This document shows, in pieces, positions 1 to 6,602 of a DNA stretch of 27,517 nt. The stretch is from CAZGDV01 sp964524995 (GTDB taxonomy: Bacteria; Chloroflexota; Dehalococcoidia; SZUA-161). The stretch spans positions 1 through 27,517 of the forward strand of contig CAZGDV010000031.1 of NCBI GenBank assembly GCA_964524995.1, in the 5' to 3' direction. A program made the translations under genes and the position numbers. Each line of letters begins with the position of its first letter. Positions within the stretch are counted from its first letter, which is position 1. The notes below the pieces were generated by a model, which was given only the letters and a program-made list of their open reading frames with translations, ran no database searches and had not been told where the DNA came from.

Positions 1-60
1 ATTCTTTCTGAGGCAACTATACCACCTTCGGTAACATTTATTATCAGTCAATTCGAGGGC

Positions 61-89
61 TTGACAGCCGTGATATGTTTCGTTAGCAT
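61..89 (+). promoter_or_regulatory. Sigma70-type promoter of the peptide/radical SAM unit
   Basis: A perfect -35 TTGACA (61-66) is followed by a 17-base spacer and a -10 TAGCAT (84-89). Transcription would begin near 96, giving a leader of about 57 bases before the small ORF at 153. The same TTGACA-N17-TAGCAT arrangement recurs at 10657-10685, which supports it as a genuine housekeeping promoter of this genome. Confidence 0.75.
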
Positions 90-152
90 ACAGTCCTCCG
101 GTCGATAGTCGCATAAGACCTGCTAATACATCGCATAAGGGAGGGTGAGGCC

Positions 153-251
153 ATGAGGGCGGAGGCACTGGAGAAGGAGGCGAGGCTCTTCCAGACCCTG
201 AAGGCGGCTCTCGCGAAGGGCAAGGAGGTATCCAGGAGCTGCCTTGCCTGA
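153..251 (+). CDS. Small 32-residue peptide, candidate RiPP precursor
   Basis: This ORF runs from ATG at 153 to TGA at 249-251. A purine-rich Shine-Dalgarno stretch (GGGAGGGTGAGG) ends 2 bases before the ATG. The peptide is charged and probably helical over residues 1-27 (many Glu, Lys, Ala, Leu) and ends in Ser-Arg-Ser-Cys-Leu-Ala. A leader-like helix followed by a short tail with one Cys and two Ser is the shape of a RiPP precursor. It sits between a strong promoter and a radical SAM/SPASM enzyme, with a hairpin in between, the usual order for precursor, attenuator and maturase. I do not recognise the family. It could instead be a translated leader peptide with no product role, or chance. 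Coding status is supported by the ribosome binding site and context only. Confidence 0.5.
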   Translation: MRAEALEKEARLFQTLKAALAKGKEVSRSCLA

Positions 252-271
252 AAGTCGTGAAAGGGTAAGTG

Positions 272-290
272 AGTTGCCGGTTCGGCAACT
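272..290 (+). promoter_or_regulatory. Hairpin between small ORF and radical SAM gene
   Basis: An 8-bp perfect stem (AGTTGCCG at 272-279 with CGGCAACT at 283-290) closes a 3-base loop. It lies 20 bases after the stop of the small ORF and 11 bases before the radical SAM ATG. There is no T-run after it, so it looks more like a processing, stability or translation-control element than an intrinsic terminator. Such a hairpin would allow higher expression of the upstream peptide than of the enzyme. Confidence 0.5.
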
Positions 291-301
291 GAAGTCGGTG
301 A

Positions 302-1360
302 ATGTGGGCTGGGCCACTTGACTTCTTCGTGCAGTTGCATGTCACGGAGAGGTGTAATCTGCGTTGTCGCCACTGCTACCAGTCGGCGAAAACGCTGGAG
401 ATGAGCTTCGAGGAAGTCACGGCGGCCATAGACAACGTTAAGGATGCCATAAGGGGCTGGGCGATGGACCACGAGATGGTGGTATCGCCCAGCCTTCATA
501 TTACCGGCGGCGAGCCTGTGGTGAGAAAAGATCTCTTCGATGTCGTTTCGTACGGTCGGGAATGTGGATTCAGCGTATCGCTGATGAGCAACGGGACAAT
601 GATAGACTCAGAGGCCGCCCGTCGGGTAGCGGACTGCGGCGTAGCGGACGTTCAGATAAGCATCGACGGCCTGGAGGAGACCCACGACGCCGTCAGGGGG
701 CCGGGCTCGTTCCGGCGGGCGCTGGTGGGAGTCGAGAGCCTGGTCACGGGGGGTGTCGAGACCAACCTGAATGTGACCGTGTCCAGGCTCAATGCCGGGG
801 AGGTGGCCGGACTGGCGCGGCTGGGGTGCGACCTCGGCGCGAGTGCCGTAGCCTTCTCTCGGCTGGTTCCCACCGGCACAGGTGCCGGGCTGGAGTCGGC
901 GTTGCTTAGCCGCGAAGAGGTGGCGGCCCTATATGAAGAGATCCGCGAGCTCGGTGACGGTGGAGGGATTGCCGTCACATCCCGCGACCCGCTGGCCGTT
1001 GTGGCTGGTATGAGTGACGATGTGCCGGAGGTCGACGTCCCGATAGGCGGCTGCGCCGCGGGCATGTTCGGCGTCACGATCGCCTCGGACGGGACGATAA
1101 TGCCGTGCCGGCGAATGGACATGCCGGTCGGCAACATCCTGGAGCATTCCTTCCGCGAGCTGTGGGTGGAGTCGCCGGTGCTGTCAGCCCTCAGGACGAG
1201 GGACGCGTACCACGGCGGCTGTGAAACATGCGCCTACTGGGCCGTGTGCCGGGGGTGCCGTGCAATTGCGCTCGCGCACGCCCGCGCGGGTGGGGCAGAC
1301 GACTGCCTCGGCCCTGACCCCCAGTGTCCCTACTGGCGGCCCATGGGTGGGGCTGACTAG
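302..1360 (+). CDS. Radical SAM/SPASM domain protein
   Basis: This 352-residue protein is a radical SAM enzyme. The cluster motif CxxxCxxC is at C18, C22 and C25, and the SAM-contacting GGEP motif is at 69-72. The C-terminal third carries a SPASM domain whose cysteines (C251, C269, C307, C310, C316, C319, C335, C342) would hold auxiliary Fe-S clusters. SPASM enzymes usually modify a ribosomal peptide or protein (MftC, PqqE, sulfatase maturases) or heme precursors. A TGA lies immediately before the ATG at 302, so the start cannot be further upstream; the ribosome binding site is weak, which fits coupling to the small ORF at 153. The last bases overlap the convergent transglutaminase gene by 4 bp. 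The family and cofactor content are clear. The substrate is not, and the adjacent 32-residue peptide is only the most economical guess. Confidence 0.93.
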   Translation: MWAGPLDFFVQLHVTERCNLRCRHCYQSAKTLEMSFEEVTAAIDNVKDAIRGWAMDHEMVVSPSLHITGGEPVVRKDLFDVVSYGRECGFSVSLMSNGTMIDSEAARRVADCGVADVQISIDGLEETHDAVRGPGSFRRALVGVESLVTGGVETNLNVTVSRLNAGEVAGLARLGCDLGASAVAFSRLVPTGTGAGLESALLSREEVAALYEEIRELGDGGGIAVTSRDPLAVVAGMSDDVPEVDVPIGGCAAGMFGVTIASDGTIMPCRRMDMPVGNILEHSFRELWVESPVLSALRTRDAYHGGCETCAYWAVCRGCRAIALAHARAGGADDCLGPDPQCPYWRPMGGAD

Positions 1361-2022
1361 CCCTCACCCTCAGGCTTGCCTCTCCATCCCTTCCCCACAG
1401 CCTCCTCGAAGCTCTTGCCCAACTTCGCCCAGAACTCTTGGGCCGCGGCGCGTATCTCGTCCCAGGGGAAGTCCTCATAGGTGCCACGGTCTTGCACCCA
1501 TTCGATGTGCTTCCGGCCCTTCTTGTTGTACTCCGAGTCCTTGAAGTCGTTGACTCCATCGAACTCTACCGGCACGAAGCCGTTCTGTCTGCATGCTTCT
1601 GCGTCCACAGCCGGGCTGGCGTGCACCCACCTTCCGTCAATGCGCAGTTCGGCGTAGCCGTGGTAGATGAGCAGGTTCCCGCCGCCGATGATCTTGCGGA
1701 ACTTGTACGAGAGCAGGTGGTCCCGGATGTCAGCGAAGCCGATGCGGCCAGGGATGCCCGCAGCCCTGGCCAGGGCCACCAGGAGGATCGACTTGTGGGT
1801 GCAGAACCCGCACCCCTTCTGCAGCGTCCCGCTGGCCTTGTAGTCCTCCAGTTCGAAGCCCGTGGCGTATGGCTCGTGTCTGACGCTGTCCCTGACGAAG
1901 TAATACAAGACTATTGCCTTCTCCCGGTCTGATTCCTTCCCCTGTGTCAGCGAAAGGGCCTTCTCTCTGATCGACGGTGTGTCGGAGTCGATGACGTCGG
2001 TGGCCTGCAAGTACTCTTCCAT
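1357..2022 (-). CDS. Transglutaminase-like cysteine protease superfamily protein
   Basis: The gene encodes 221 residues from the ATG at 2022; the frame stays open to 2181 but that part is low-complexity and unlike a protein N-terminus. GGAG lies 4 bases before the ATG. The transglutaminase-core triad is visible: Cys in the GFCTHKS stretch (C74), His in YHGYAELRIDG (H121) and Asp in the ASPAVD strand (D140). Bacterial members are mostly amidases or proteases, less often crosslinking enzymes. There is no signal peptide or membrane segment, so it should be cytoplasmic. The C-terminal 50 residues are rich in Lys, Glu and Trp. It converges on the radical SAM gene with a 4-bp overlap and is not in that operon, so a role in peptide maturation is possible but unsupported. 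Confidence 0.85.
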   Translation of the reverse strand: MEEYLQATDVIDSDTPSIREKALSLTQGKESDREKAIVLYYFVRDSVRHEPYATGFELEDYKASGTLQKGCGFCTHKSILLVALARAAGIPGRIGFADIRDHLLSYKFRKIIGGGNLLIYHGYAELRIDGRWVHASPAVDAEACRQNGFVPVEFDGVNDFKDSEYNKKGRKHIEWVQDRGTYEDFPWDEIRAAAQEFWAKLGKSFEEAVGKGWRGKPEGEG

Positions 2023-2211
2023 GACTCCATGATAGTGTGGGGTGTATTCATCGTCAAACAGGGCGAGGTATCTGTGGAACGGGCGTTGGGTGGCCCCACC
2101 CGCCCGCCCACGGGAGCTGCGCTCCCGGACTCTCGCTTCTCCCCCTCCCCCAGACGAACTGGGGTTATGTGTGCATTGCATGAGTCATGGTTGATCGGGG
2201 GACGCGGGAAC

Positions 2212-2260
2212 GGGGCCTTGGGGGCGAAGCCCCCGAAGAGGTATGTGGGAGGGTGGGAGG
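2212..2260 (-). repeat. Dispersed GC-rich intergenic repeat, copy 1
   Basis: It contains a stem of GGGGGC/GCCCCC around a GAA loop, followed by a purine-rich arm with GTATGTGGGAGGGTGGGAG. The reverse complement matches 18509-18560, where TTCCCACC, CTCCCACAT and TTCGGGGGC-GCCCC occur in the same order. Two related copies 16 kb apart suggest a small interspersed element or REP-like sequence. Confidence 0.6.
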
Positions 2261-2310
2261 GAATGACGACGCTGGTTGGCAGGGGTTCGTGGGAGGAGGG
2301 GCTATCGTAG

Positions 2311-2330
2311 GGGCGCATGGCCATGCGCCC
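2311..2330. repeat. Perfect 20-bp palindrome
   Basis: The half-sites GGGCGCATGG and CCATGCGCCC are exact reverse complements with no spacer. It lies about 90 bases past the stop codon of the minus-strand PIG-L gene. Such GC-rich perfect palindromes are usually REP-like elements; it could also act as a transcription barrier. Confidence 0.6.
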
Positions 2331-2419
2331 TCGAAATTGTCTTTGTGCCAACGTCAATTGTTCGCTGCCGTCTGCCATCAAGCGCGGGTGATGTCATGTA
2401 AGGCCGCTGGCTTATCGAG

Positions 2420-3124
2420 CTAGTACCACATCTCGACCCTGTGAAAGGCCTCGGCCAGCTCGAAGTCCTGTCCCCGCGCAGCCTCCTTGCAGCGGTCTCT
2501 GGCCCATTTCTCCAGCAGCTCTGCCGGGATGCTGCCTACCTGGCTCTCGTGACAGCGCAGGGCACGCATCTTGATGTCCCAGGTGTCCGTTATATCTATG
2601 CAGTGGTTGGGGTCTTCGGAGGCCCAGAACAGCATCTCCTTGACCTTATGGGGCTCAAGGCCGTCCATGAGCAGTTCGGGGTAGGCCAGATGGTCCCTGG
2701 CGTAGGGGAAAACGGCATCCAGAGTCACCTGACCGGCTATCCTGTGGTCTCTGTGCCAGAAGTAGCGCCGGTAGGGGTCGGAGGTCACAACGGTCTCCGG
2801 CCTGTACATGCGGATCAGGCGTACGATCTGCTTGCGGAACTCGGCCGTGTCTTCGAGGCACTGATCGGAGTGCCGCAGGAATGTGACCTCTCGGACGCCG
2901 AGTACCTCGGCGGCGGCCAGCTGCTCCCGCTCCCGTCTCCTGGCCAGGACCTCCGGCTTCATGTTCCTGTCCGAGGTGCCCTTGTCGCCGTTGGTGCACA
3001 CTATGTATATGACCTCTCGCCCCTCGCGGACCCAGCGTGCTACCGAGCCAGCAACCCCGAACTCGGCATCGTCCGGATGGGGGGTGACGACCATCACGTT
3101 TGCCGGTTTGACGTCAATTGGCAT
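2420..3124 (-). CDS. PIG-L/LmbE family deacetylase
   Basis: This 234-residue protein belongs to the zinc-dependent PIG-L family, which removes N-acetyl groups from sugars (MshB, BshB, GlcNAc-PI deacetylase). The signature PHPDDAEFG lies near the N-terminus and supplies the metal ligands and catalytic Asp. A second His-rich motif, HRDHR, follows at mid-length where the family has HPDH. I start it at ATG 3124, with AGGAG 10 bases upstream; the frame can extend to a GTG at 3133 but that overlaps the ribosome binding site. It is divergently transcribed from the GNAT gene across a shared promoter footprint. With the MshA-like glycosyltransferase and double GNAT nearby it may belong to a thiol-cofactor or glycoconjugate pathway; this is inference. 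Confidence 0.92.
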   Translation of the reverse strand: MPIDVKPANVMVVTPHPDDAEFGVAGSVARWVREGREVIYIVCTNGDKGTSDRNMKPEVLARRREREQLAAAEVLGVREVTFLRHSDQCLEDTAEFRKQIVRLIRMYRPETVVTSDPYRRYFWHRDHRIAGQVTLDAVFPYARDHLAYPELLMDGLEPHKVKEMLFWASEDPNHCIDITDTWDIKMRALRCHESQVGSIPAELLEKWARDRCKEAARGQDFELAEAFHRVEMWY

Positions 3125-3152
3125 GCAGGACACTCTCCTGGAGTCGACGTCA

Positions 3153-3181
3153 ATTGTATATCATCTGCGAAAGCGCTACAA
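3153..3181 (-). promoter_or_regulatory. Minus-strand half of a shared divergent promoter
   Basis: Read on the minus strand, TTGTAG (3181-3176) is the -35 and TACAAT (3158-3153) the -10, with 17 bases between. The start would be near 3146, leaving a 22-base leader with AGGAG before the PIG-L ATG at 3124. Its -10 is the complement of the opposite promoter's -35. Confidence 0.6.
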
Positions 3182-3182
3182 T
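3154..3182 (+). promoter_or_regulatory. Plus-strand half of a shared divergent promoter
   Basis: TTGTAT (3154-3159) and TACAAT (3177-3182) are separated by exactly 17 bases and would drive the GNAT gene at 3216 with a start near 3189. The same bases on the other strand form the PIG-L promoter, so the two polymerase sites fully overlap and should exclude each other. Confidence 0.6.
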
Positions 3183-3215
3183 TACAGATTGGCCCTATCG
3201 GGCCTGCGAAAGACC

Positions 3216-4145
3216 ATGAACGCGCGTTGGAGCGTCAGGCCGTACGGGGAAACCGATTTCGACGGCTGTCTTCACCTGAACGAGGAAGCGGCGCGAGCCT
3301 GGCGCAGGCATCATTGTACTTCGGCTGAGAGCTTGGCGGAACGCCACCGCCATCCCAACTTCTGCCCCGAGACCGACCTGTTTGTGGCGACACAGGGCGA
3401 CGGAATGGTCGCCGCATATGTGGAAGTGCGCCCTGAGCTGGACATAGGCCGTGCTGTCTTGTGGTATCTCGTGCACCACGAATGCCTGGATGAGGATCTG
3501 GTGAGCTGCCTGCTCGATCGGGCGTGCGACCGCGCTGCCGGGATGGGTGCTTCTTCTGCTCATGTCAACGTACCCGAGGACGACGACTGGATGAGGACTG
3601 CACTTGCCTCCCATGAGTTCGTGCCGATTCGTCGTTTCCTTGAGCTGAGGCTGAAGATGCGTCCTGCGCGGCGATCCGAGGCCCTCCGGGACAGGGGCCT
3701 TACCTGTCGCTGCCTGCAGCGGGGTGAGGAGGCGGAGTTGGTCGAGCTTCAGAACCGATGCTTCTCAGGTACCTGGGGGTACAACCCCACTACCACTGAG
3801 GAGGTGACCTACCGGCTCAACCTGGGAGATTGCAGCCATGATGGTGTTTTCGTGCTGCGCGAGCGTGGCGAGCCGGTTGCGTACTGCTGGACGACGGCGG
3901 AGGTAGGGCCGAGTGAGGGGCTGGGTTTCGGGCGTGTCTACATGATCGGGGTTGACCCTGCCCGGCGCGGTCACCGGTTGGGGACGCGCGTGTTGCGGGT
4001 GGGGCTCTCGTATCTGGCGGAGAAAGGGGCGAGGTCGGTGGAGCTTACGGTGGACGCCGAGAACCTGGAGGCGCGACGCCTCTACGAGTCAGCGGGGTTC
4101 AGGCCCTGTACGGCCGGCCTGTGGTACGAGAGACGGATTACGTGA
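3216..4145 (+). CDS. Tandem-domain GNAT N-acetyltransferase (MshD-like layout)
   Basis: The gene encodes 309 residues from ATG 3216; the open frame upstream to 2883 is only the shadow of the PIG-L gene. Two GNAT folds appear in tandem. The first (about 5-145) is degenerate. The second (about 163-309) is intact, with the acetyl-CoA pyrophosphate loop in VDPARRGHRLGTRVL (247-260) and the family strand ending AENLEARRLYESAGF (281-295). Mycothiol synthase MshD has this same architecture and length, with a degenerate N-terminal domain. The match is at architecture level, and many antibiotic or small-amine acetyltransferases share it. Its 3' end overlaps the convergent glycosyltransferase by 8 bp. 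Confidence 0.88.
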   Translation: MNARWSVRPYGETDFDGCLHLNEEAARAWRRHHCTSAESLAERHRHPNFCPETDLFVATQGDGMVAAYVEVRPELDIGRAVLWYLVHHECLDEDLVSCLLDRACDRAAGMGASSAHVNVPEDDDWMRTALASHEFVPIRRFLELRLKMRPARRSEALRDRGLTCRCLQRGEEAELVELQNRCFSGTWGYNPTTTEEVTYRLNLGDCSHDGVFVLRERGEPVAYCWTTAEVGPSEGLGFGRVYMIGVDPARRGHRLGTRVLRVGLSYLAEKGARSVELTVDAENLEARRLYESAGFRPCTAGLWYERRIT

Positions 4146-5367
4146 GCGCCGGTTGCCGGCTGGTGCCGAGCACCGACCTGTACCGATCGATGATCCTGTC
4201 GGCCACGACGGCCCAGCCCATTTCTGCAACTGTGTTGCGTACGGCCTGCCTGCTGCCGTTACCGTTGGCGAGCGCCGAGGCTATACCGGCGGCAAGCTCG
4301 TCGGGAGCGTTGCTTTCGACGATGTAGCCATTCTTTCCGGAGCAGACCACGTTCTCGATCCCCCCGACCCTCGTCGCGACGACGGGCGTGCCGCAGGCCA
4401 GGGATTCCAGCGCCGCCAGCCCGAAGCTCTCGTAGTAGGACGGCACAACACTTAGATCCGCTGCGCTGTAGTAGTAGGGAAGGTCTTCGTGCTTCACCAC
4501 CCCGGCGAATATGACTGAGTCCTGGATTCGCAGCTCGCGGCATAGGCCTTGGAGCCGGGCAAGTTCACCTGCGCTTTCCTCCCCGCCCCCGGCCACGACG
4601 AGATCGGGCCTGGCCGTGCTCCCCAGCCTCTGGAGGGCACCGAGAAGCTTGTCCAGACCCTTCAGCGGGTCGACACGCCCTACGAAAAGGACGATGTTGC
4701 CGCCGTTCAAGCCGAGATGCCTTCGAGCGTGCTCCCTGTCAACCGGACGGAACAGCGACAGGTTCACGCCGCAGGGCACGACGCTGATGGTATCTGGGCT
4801 GGCGTCGTAGTACCTGATGAGCTCGGCCCTCTCCCTCTCCGTGGGGGCGATGACGAGGTCACAGTCTCGGACCAGCTCCAGCTCGGTTGCGATGCGGAGG
4901 TCGGGCTCTTCCTCTCCGACGCCCGTAGCGTTCTTCGCCGCAGCGAGGGTGTGGAACATGGTGATGTGGGGCACCCCCCACCACCCGCTGATGCGCCTGC
5001 CCGCCCAGCCTGACAGCCAGTAGTGGCTGTGGACCAGATCATATCGGGCCCCGTCCCGCTTGCGAAAGCCTTCAACGGAGCACGCTGCCTCCTCCAGGTG
5101 GGCGTAGAGCACGAGCTTGGGTACGTCTTCGATCTCTCCGACCCGCGAGTGAATGAGCCGCACGTTGTCACCGATCACGATGACCTCTTCTTCCTCAGGA
5201 TCGTGCGCCCTCGTGTATATGTCTACCAGGTGACCCCGCCTTCCTATCTCCGCAGAAAGCTCACGGATGTACGCGCTCATGCCGCCGGTATCCCTGGTGC
5301 CCAGCCTGCCCACGGGACAGCTGTGGATGCTGACCATGGCTACCCGCAGCCTGCCGTCACTTGCCAA
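4138..5367 (-). CDS. GT4-family glycosyltransferase, MshA-like
   Basis: This 409-residue GT-B enzyme transfers a sugar from a nucleotide donor. The N-terminal domain has the glycine loop GTRDTGGM (23-30) and the MshA-type string HSHYWLSG (113-120), followed by HTLAAAKN (139-146). The donor-binding domain has GRVDPLKG (230-237) and the retaining-GT4 motif ESFGLAALE (313-321). I use TTG 5367 as start because the first beta strand (RLRVAMVS) must be included and AGAGGTGG lies 4 bases upstream. These strings resemble D-inositol-3-phosphate glycosyltransferase MshA more than generic GT4 enzymes, but sucrose-phosphate-synthase relatives share some of them. It follows the BioF2-like gene by 49 bp, so the two form an operon. 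Confidence 0.9.
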   Translation of the reverse strand: MASDGRLRVAMVSIHSCPVGRLGTRDTGGMSAYIRELSAEIGRRGHLVDIYTRAHDPEEEEVIVIGDNVRLIHSRVGEIEDVPKLVLYAHLEEAACSVEGFRKRDGARYDLVHSHYWLSGWAGRRISGWWGVPHITMFHTLAAAKNATGVGEEEPDLRIATELELVRDCDLVIAPTERERAELIRYYDASPDTISVVPCGVNLSLFRPVDREHARRHLGLNGGNIVLFVGRVDPLKGLDKLLGALQRLGSTARPDLVVAGGGEESAGELARLQGLCRELRIQDSVIFAGVVKHEDLPYYYSAADLSVVPSYYESFGLAALESLACGTPVVATRVGGIENVVCSGKNGYIVESNAPDELAAGIASALANGNGSRQAVRNTVAEMGWAVVADRIIDRYRSVLGTSRQPALT

Positions 5368-5416
5368 GAGCCACCTCTGTTCTCAGTCTGGTTATGTCCT
5401 GGGGCAAGGGGAGTCA

Positions 5417-6412
5417 CTAGAGGATGATGCGGCAGCTGTAGATGGGGATCTCAGACCCTCCGAGCCGGTACTTGTAGTCCTCAGCCCCCTTGAGGAAGTC
5501 GTACCGCCTCTTGCCCCGTTCTATGCTGTCTTTTAGGGAGAGCACCTTGGACATGAGTCCCGCGCTCAGGTCTCGGTACCGGATGTCATAGCCGCTGTTG
5601 TAGAGGTAGACACTTTCATTGTAGTCGAAGCACATGACCGCAGCAACGGGTTCCGAGTCGATCTGGAGTATGCCGAGCCTGAGATAGCCGGCGGCGGCCA
5701 TCCGCCGGGCGATGCTTCGGAAGAAGGATTCCATCCCGGCATTCATGAAGGTTGCCTTGTCCTCCCTGCTTTCTCGCAGCAGCTTCAGAAAGACGTCCAT
5801 CGTGCTTGGGACGTCCTCGGGGCGCTCGAAGGAGTTGAACCGCACATCGCCAGCCTCGTGTAGCCTCCTCAGCTTGCGGCGCACCTCGCGGCCCTGCTTC
5901 GCTGAGGGTATCAGGAAGTATCCGTCCCAGGTCGCTGGGAGCTCTATGTCCAGGGAGACGTTCTGCGGCTCGCACGTCACGGCCAAGCCCCGGCGGGATG
6001 CGATGTCGGCGAGATGGGTCATGACCGTCGAGTCATGTCGCAACGAGTCCAGTTGAAGCTCTGTGATTCCGCCCTGCGGGAGACTGTCAAGGATGGCGTT
6101 GAAGAAGGAGGTCTCCTTGCCCGGAGCCGCGACGAAGTCCATGTAGTCGCAGACATCGGCGCTGCCTATTAAGGATGCCGTGCCATCCCTGACCCTGAGA
6201 GGGGCGATACCGATAGCATCGCCGTCCTCCTTGACCTCCAGAATATGCGATTGAGAGCCTTCCCCGAACTCGCACCACCAGGCATCGAGCCACGCGGGCA
6301 GCATGAAGAGCGGCTCCCACCTCATGCGCCGGCGCAGTTCCGGCCAACGCGACCGAAGCATGTCCAGGTCCAGCGGGGTTGTCTCGTAGTCCATCGTTTG
6401 ACAGTCTATCAT
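5417..6412 (-). CDS. BioF2/FemAB-like GNAT_6 acetyltransferase (CelD/BcsL type)
   Basis: This 331-residue protein fits the Pfam GNAT_6 (acetyltransf_6) family, a FemAB-related double-GNAT fold found beside polysaccharide and cell-envelope genes. Residues 150-310 carry the typical pattern: a Lys/Arg-rich helix after FLIPSAKQGREVRRKLRRL, the LRLGILQIDSEPVAAVMCFDY strand pair, and the ending with YDFLKGAEDYKYRLG. No signal peptide is present. The ATG at 6412 is the furthest start; an ATG at 6394 is an alternative and neither has a strong ribosome binding site. As first gene of an operon with the MshA-like glycosyltransferase it probably acts on the same glycoconjugate or its carrier. The acyl donor is unknown. 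Confidence 0.85.
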   Translation of the reverse strand: MIDCQTMDYETTPLDLDMLRSRWPELRRRMRWEPLFMLPAWLDAWWCEFGEGSQSHILEVKEDGDAIGIAPLRVRDGTASLIGSADVCDYMDFVAAPGKETSFFNAILDSLPQGGITELQLDSLRHDSTVMTHLADIASRRGLAVTCEPQNVSLDIELPATWDGYFLIPSAKQGREVRRKLRRLHEAGDVRFNSFERPEDVPSTMDVFLKLLRESREDKATFMNAGMESFFRSIARRMAAAGYLRLGILQIDSEPVAAVMCFDYNESVYLYNSGYDIRYRDLSAGLMSKVLSLKDSIERGKRRYDFLKGAEDYKYRLGGSEIPIYSCRIIL

Positions 6413-6602
6413 CCGGTTGCGATCACCGGCAAACCTTCTAGCAGGGGTGATGACCCTCTTCTCACATCACCAACGGTACTATTTTCCCATTTGCATCAGT
6501 CCCAAATGACTATTGTAGGTCGTTTGTGAGGTCTGCTAAGGTCTGTGCAGGATAGGCTGTTCTATCCACCTCGCTAGCGCGCATAGTGCGGGAAAAGACC
6601 GT

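Larger units (their letters stand above)
2023..2419. other. 397-bp intergenic region with GC-rich palindromic repeats
   Basis: No coding sequence is convincing here; open frames lack ribosome binding sites and family signals. It holds a small hairpin (GGGAGC/GCTCCC near 2113-2128), a dispersed repeat copy (2212-2260), a perfect 20-bp palindrome (2311-2330) and one copy of the decamer ACGTCAATTG (2351-2360). The palindrome lies downstream of the PIG-L stop and could terminate that transcript. Confidence 0.6.

Noticed and set aside
2023..2181. N-terminal extension of the transglutaminase-like protein
   Set aside because: The extra 53 residues are Gly/Arg/Ser low-complexity sequence without a ribosome binding site; ATG 2022 fits the domain better.
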